From: Brachypterus glaber
Lineage: Eukaryota > Arthropoda > Insecta > Coleoptera > Kateretidae
Reading direction: 5' to 3'
Assembly: GCA_958510825.1 (NCBI GenBank)
Contig: OY294052.1
Span: 6,593,816-6,657,815 of the forward strand
Length of the DNA: 64,000 bases
Below the pieces are notes generated by a model, which was not told the DNA's origin, did not search any database, and was given only the letters and a program-made list of their open reading frames with translations. Shown piece by piece: positions 60,271 through 64,000 of the stretch. Positions within the stretch are counted from its first letter, which is position 1, and each line of letters begins with the position of its first letter. Made by a program: the position numbers and the translations under genes.

Positions 60271-61340
60271 AAACGGTTTATTTTTTAAAATAACTTTCAA
60301 TATTTTAGATATAAAAAAAATAATAATATAGAAGAATTTACACTTTCCCCTACATGGAGACCCTGTTCTGAAAAAGAAAAAAGTAACTTTAACCGTATGG
60401 CTACCAAGTAGTCAGTCATTATCAATTACTCATTAATGACTGTTCGAAGTATTCCAACATTTTTTTATAATAATTAAATTTATAATTGCTTTTATAAAAA
60501 ACCTTTTTTTATTGTCAACGCGCCCAGTGATGGGTCACATGAGGTCGTGAAATATAAATATAACGGTGGCACATAAAACTTGTTATTTGTCCATCTCATA
60601 CTGATGTTATGCAATATGGTTAATGGGTTCGGTTGAACTGTGGTCATACGGCGTACGCCAAGACGTGATGGACAAGTAAGAATTCCAAGATGACCGGAGA
60701 TAAACAAAGACATTTAAGTTAGTAGGTATTACTAGTTATTTATATGCCAAGGGACTAAAACAGCCACGTTTAGTCCTGAGGTATATACACTTATTTTTGC
60801 ACGACCAAACATAATTCAGTTAGGTAGATAAAATTAAAATTAAAAACCATGCGTCTAAAATCCGATGTTTTATTTTCGCAAGATGCTTGTGAATTGCGAA
60901 AAGTCAGTTTCACTGCTATAGCGTTTTCATTTGTTTTTTAATATGGTTGACACAAGCGTCAGTTTGATTTTTTTTTTATAGTGTACGTAAACAGATTATA
61001 CGTAGTGCGTGGGAATGAAAAGTAATTTTAAAAGAAATATCGCATGTTTTCAAGCTATTTGGTTTGTTTCTTCTCATACATCTCTGCGATTATTATCACA
61101 CGCACAAATCATTTTGAAAAAAATCGCACGGACGTCTTTGGACAGTTCCGTCCATTTTTTGAGGAAATAACAAAATATTTTTACACTTGAAAAAAAAATG
61201 TAAAAGTAGAATTTTATGCCTAGATATCTTCGGTTAATCTTACAGACTCACTATCCTTAATAGAACAACATACAGACAAAGCAGTTCTTTAGGAAAGTAT
61301 GTTCATAGGTACTGAATTATAATTCTGTCGTTACAATCCA
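60271..61340. other. Unassigned spacer
   Basis: The 73-codon minus frame at 60492-60713 has no recognised domain or splice context. No other structure seen. Confidence 0.45.
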
Positions 61341-61342
61341 TA

Positions 61343-62472
61343 CCGGGTGTCACAGGAAGTATTGCCTATATATTTTCTCCGTAACTATAAACTTATAAAC
61401 TCTTTGAAATATGTAGTTGAAAATTTTCCATGAAAACGCCTATTTTGGCATAGCCAATACAAAAAATCACTTCTGGTGTAACCGGAAGTCATACCAACTT
61501 TTGATTTTAAAATAAATCCCTATTTTGTTTACGTTTTCAGATTCTTCTTTAAAATCTTTTTTCAACGATGTATCACAAGTCTATATTTTCAAAAAGACCC
61601 ATTTAATTTTGTAAAACGTCGTTTTCTTCAAAATTTTTAAACGCACTCACCTATTTTTATTTAGTTTTTTTTTGTAGAGTTAATTTTTTAATTTAGCGTT
61701 ATAAAAAACAGGTCGTTGTATTTGAAAATTTAGCACAAAATGGCGTTAAAGTTAATTATTTAAAAAAAAATAGCGTCTTTTCACGTAAATAGTAAGTTCT
61801 TAACATAATACTAAGATTTTTAAAATATCAAGTTTCTAAAACATTCCAATATGGACGTCACTACACCGCCATGTTGATTTTTTTCTTCTGTGGTGCGATC
61901 TTTAAAGCAAATATCGTCTTAAGATACATTAGTGAAAAGATAATTTGAAGGCGAATCTAAAAATGTAAACAAATATACAGGGTTCTATTTAAAAATTAAA
62001 AATTGGCATAACTTCCGGCTAGACCGAAATTTGGGTCTAACTTTCGCGAAAGTTGTATTTATTTTGGCTATGCCAAAATGGGGTATTGCATGGCTTATAT
62101 AAGCACTGCAAATTTCAAAGAGTTATCTCTTACTGTATACAGTTAGGGAAATAATTCGTAGGCAATTAGTCCGTTCAATGGAAACATCAAAACTGATCGA
62201 AAGCTGTCAACTCACTCCTGAGAGATATGATCAGTTTCGGTTGACAGATGTCGCTGGAATCATTCCTCATCAACGTTTTGAAATGATTAGTTTTGATTGA
62301 TTTTATAAAAGCGCGTGATTGTACTTTTTGTGCGTATATCTAACCTCAAATGCTGGTTTTGACAAGTGACAGATATTAGCCGTTCAGCAGTTTGCAAAAC
62401 TTATCATTTGATGACTTTTGATTAGTTTTGCTGTTTCCATTGAACGCACTAAATACTTCTTGTGACACCCGG
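61343..62472. mobile_element. CCGGGTGTCACA element with nested MITE
   Basis: TIRs CCGGGTGTCACAGGAAGTAT and ATACTTCTTGTGACACCCGG, flanked by TA. Subterminal AACTCTTTGAAAT is also inverted across the element. Interrupted at about 62168-62451 by a GCGTTCAATGG MITE. Confidence 0.7.
62168..62451 (-). mobile_element. GCGTTCAATGG MITE, copy 2 (uninterrupted)
   Basis: Reverse copy of 7228-7823 without the GGAG insertion: CGTTCAATGGAAACA to TGTTTCCATTGAACGC, with GATCAGTTTCGGTTGACAGA inside. Serves as the empty-site control for 7286-7605. Confidence 0.8.
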
Positions 62473-63020
62473 TATAATTTTTCATTTGACAGCACGCCTA
62501 TGCAGTGCTTAACGCATTCATTGTATGTAATGAGAAAATACCCGTTTGTTTTTTTTTATCTGCATAACATTCGCGTTTCTTTCTGTACGTCTCATTGATA
62601 TCTCCACGAGTAGCTCATAAAGATGCTTTTTTATTTCCTAACGACTATGTATAGCCACGTAATTATTAACTGCTATATTTGCTTATAAACAATGGAATCG
62701 CACGTCTACGCGTTTTTCTATTAAATATATACAGAGTGGAACAACTGTTAGATATAATGTTACAGAATAAGATTTTTTAAATTTTAATCAAAGTTTATTT
62801 ACCATACGGTAATAAAATTATTACAGACGGGGGGTGGGTGTCAGTAAAAATGTTACGTAAGTTTTATTGCACACGGCGCGCCGCAAATTTTATTGTCGCG
62901 GCGTTCACTAAATCCTCTAAACAAAGGCAATAACCGGTTTTCCGTTAAAAATCTTGAAAATATTAAGCCGCGTTACATGGGGGGGGGTGGAGGTCAGAAA
63001 TGGCCAAATTTTGCATTACG
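62473..63020. other. Spacer with TTACGTAA relic
   Basis: TGTTACGTAAGTTTTATTGC to TTTTGCATTACGTAATAATT (62850-63028) looks like a diverged relative of the TTACGTAA MITE, with a CG-rich patch CACGGCGCGCCGC. Confidence 0.45.
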
Positions 63021-63239
63021 TAATAATTGAACTTTCCCTAAGTTTCACTTCAAAACAATTTTAGTTGGTTTTTATTTATTGTTAAATAGCTTCGGGGATT
63101 GTTTCGTTCATAAGTTGGCAGTAAAAACAGTAATAATTGAACTTTCCCTAAGTTTCACTTCAAAACAATTTTAGTTGGTTTTTATTCATTGTTAAATAGC
63201 TTCGGGGATTGTTTCGTTCATAAGTTGGCAGTAAAAACA
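63021..63239 (+). repeat. 110-bp tandem duplication
   Basis: TAATAATTGAACTTTCCCTA to TTGGCAGTAAAAACAG occurs at 63021-63130 and 63131-63239 with a single noted difference (TTTATTTA/TTTATTCA). Confidence 0.9.
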
Positions 63240-64000
63240 AACGAAGATTATTTAAAATTTCTAAAAATTCTGTTTTTTGTATCTAACAGTACCTAAAGAT
63301 CTAAAGAACAGGTAAAATTATTATAAAATATTATTAAATATATTTGTTTTGTGTGTGATTTTGGGCTGTACACAGCCCAACATGTTTGATTATGTATCCA
63401 AATTACTATCGGGTAGGTCTCAAACACTCAAAGTGGCGGTACTCGGCTGGCAGGATGAAAGCATTTGAGACACCGAGTACATGTTAATTCTTCCTCATCC
63501 ATATTTATATGCGAAGTAAAAAATGGGGAAAAATGGAAAGCCTTTTTATCTGGGCTGTGTATTTTTTCATTCTCTCTTCTCTAAAATGCCACACTGTATA
63601 TTATAAATGAAAATAAAGTTTAGTGGTTTAGATGGCGCCACCAATTTGTTCGCTCTCGATACAGATATACTTATTTTTAATAAGTATTTTTAAATTTTGT
63701 ACAGTCGGTGTGAAAGCCACCATACCAATATATGCTCACTGATGATAGCAAAAAAGCGTGAAATAGCAGCTATATGACATTTTGGTAGGGATTTTCTCAT
63801 TGATTGTGAAAATTCTGTAGTAGAGCTGTGCAATTTCTTTATAGACTGTATATTATCTTTAATTTAAATTAATACCATTAATCTTCAATTAATTATTATT
63901 TCAAAGCAGTAGATTCATAATTTGTCTCAATTAGATATTAAATTACTTATATTAATATACTCTTTCCAGAGCACAAGCGCTAGAAGAGTATAATAAGGTA
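63240..64000. other. Right-edge spacer, possible exon at the end
   Basis: A GGGCTGTACACAGCCC hairpin at 63363-63378. At 63970-63997 a good acceptor (CTCTTTCCAG) is followed by an open frame AQALEEYNK and then GGTA; too short to call. Confidence 0.3.

Noticed and set aside
60492..60713. 73-codon minus-strand frame
   Set aside because: No recognisable domain, splice context or neighbouring exon.
63970..63997. Possible short exon (AQALEEYNK) after a good splice acceptor
   Set aside because: Only 28 bases before the next GT and the window ends; cannot be told from chance.

Overview
This window is AT-rich nuclear DNA from an insect. Short phase-consistent introns, four Drosophila-like host genes and a dense load of transposons support this. 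A beetle with a large, repeat-rich genome is my best guess, but no species can be fixed from the sequence alone.

Host genes, left to right: (1) the first coding exon of an outspread/MPRIP homologue (10669-10776, minus), whose remaining exons must lie beyond the left edge; (2) a complete four-exon TMEM11/PMI mitochondrial membrane gene (11736-16754, plus), divergent from outspread, with an apparent GC-AG first intron; (3) a complete three-exon microsomal-type short-chain dehydrogenase of the DHRS7 group (26512-21892, minus); (4) a complete five-exon protein O-glucosyltransferase, rumi/POGLUT1 (26745-32790, plus), head-to-head with the dehydrogenase across 232 bp; (5) a complete five-exon secreted protein resembling an odorant-binding protein, with a Gln/Pro-rich insert and an acidic tail (54565-44126, minus). 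The first genes to the left of 10.7 kb and to the right of 54.6 kb are not visible.

Everything else is mobile or repetitive DNA: two 5'-truncated LINE 3' ends with RNase H or its tail, a LINE reverse-transcriptase C-terminus, a Penelope-like element C-terminus with a GIY-YIG nuclease, a dead DNA transposon inside rumi intron 4, two tRNA-derived SINE candidates, a 3.7-kb satellite of seven ~530-bp units with higher-order structure just downstream of rumi, and many inverted-repeat (MITE or foldback) elements. Several are nested inside one another, and other copies in the window preserve the empty sites, so insertion order and target duplications can be read directly.

The most striking object is in rumi intron 4 (31426-32100). 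It is a small repeat with a 354-bp spacing that carries complete type I hammerhead ribozymes: one intact on the minus strand, one nearly intact on the plus strand, and one with its 5' arm replaced. This is the layout of an animal retrozyme, a non-autonomous retroelement expected to make small self-cleaved circular RNAs. A Penelope-like element, the likely kind of helper, is present at 57.6-58.4 kb and carries a hammerhead-like motif just after its stop codon.
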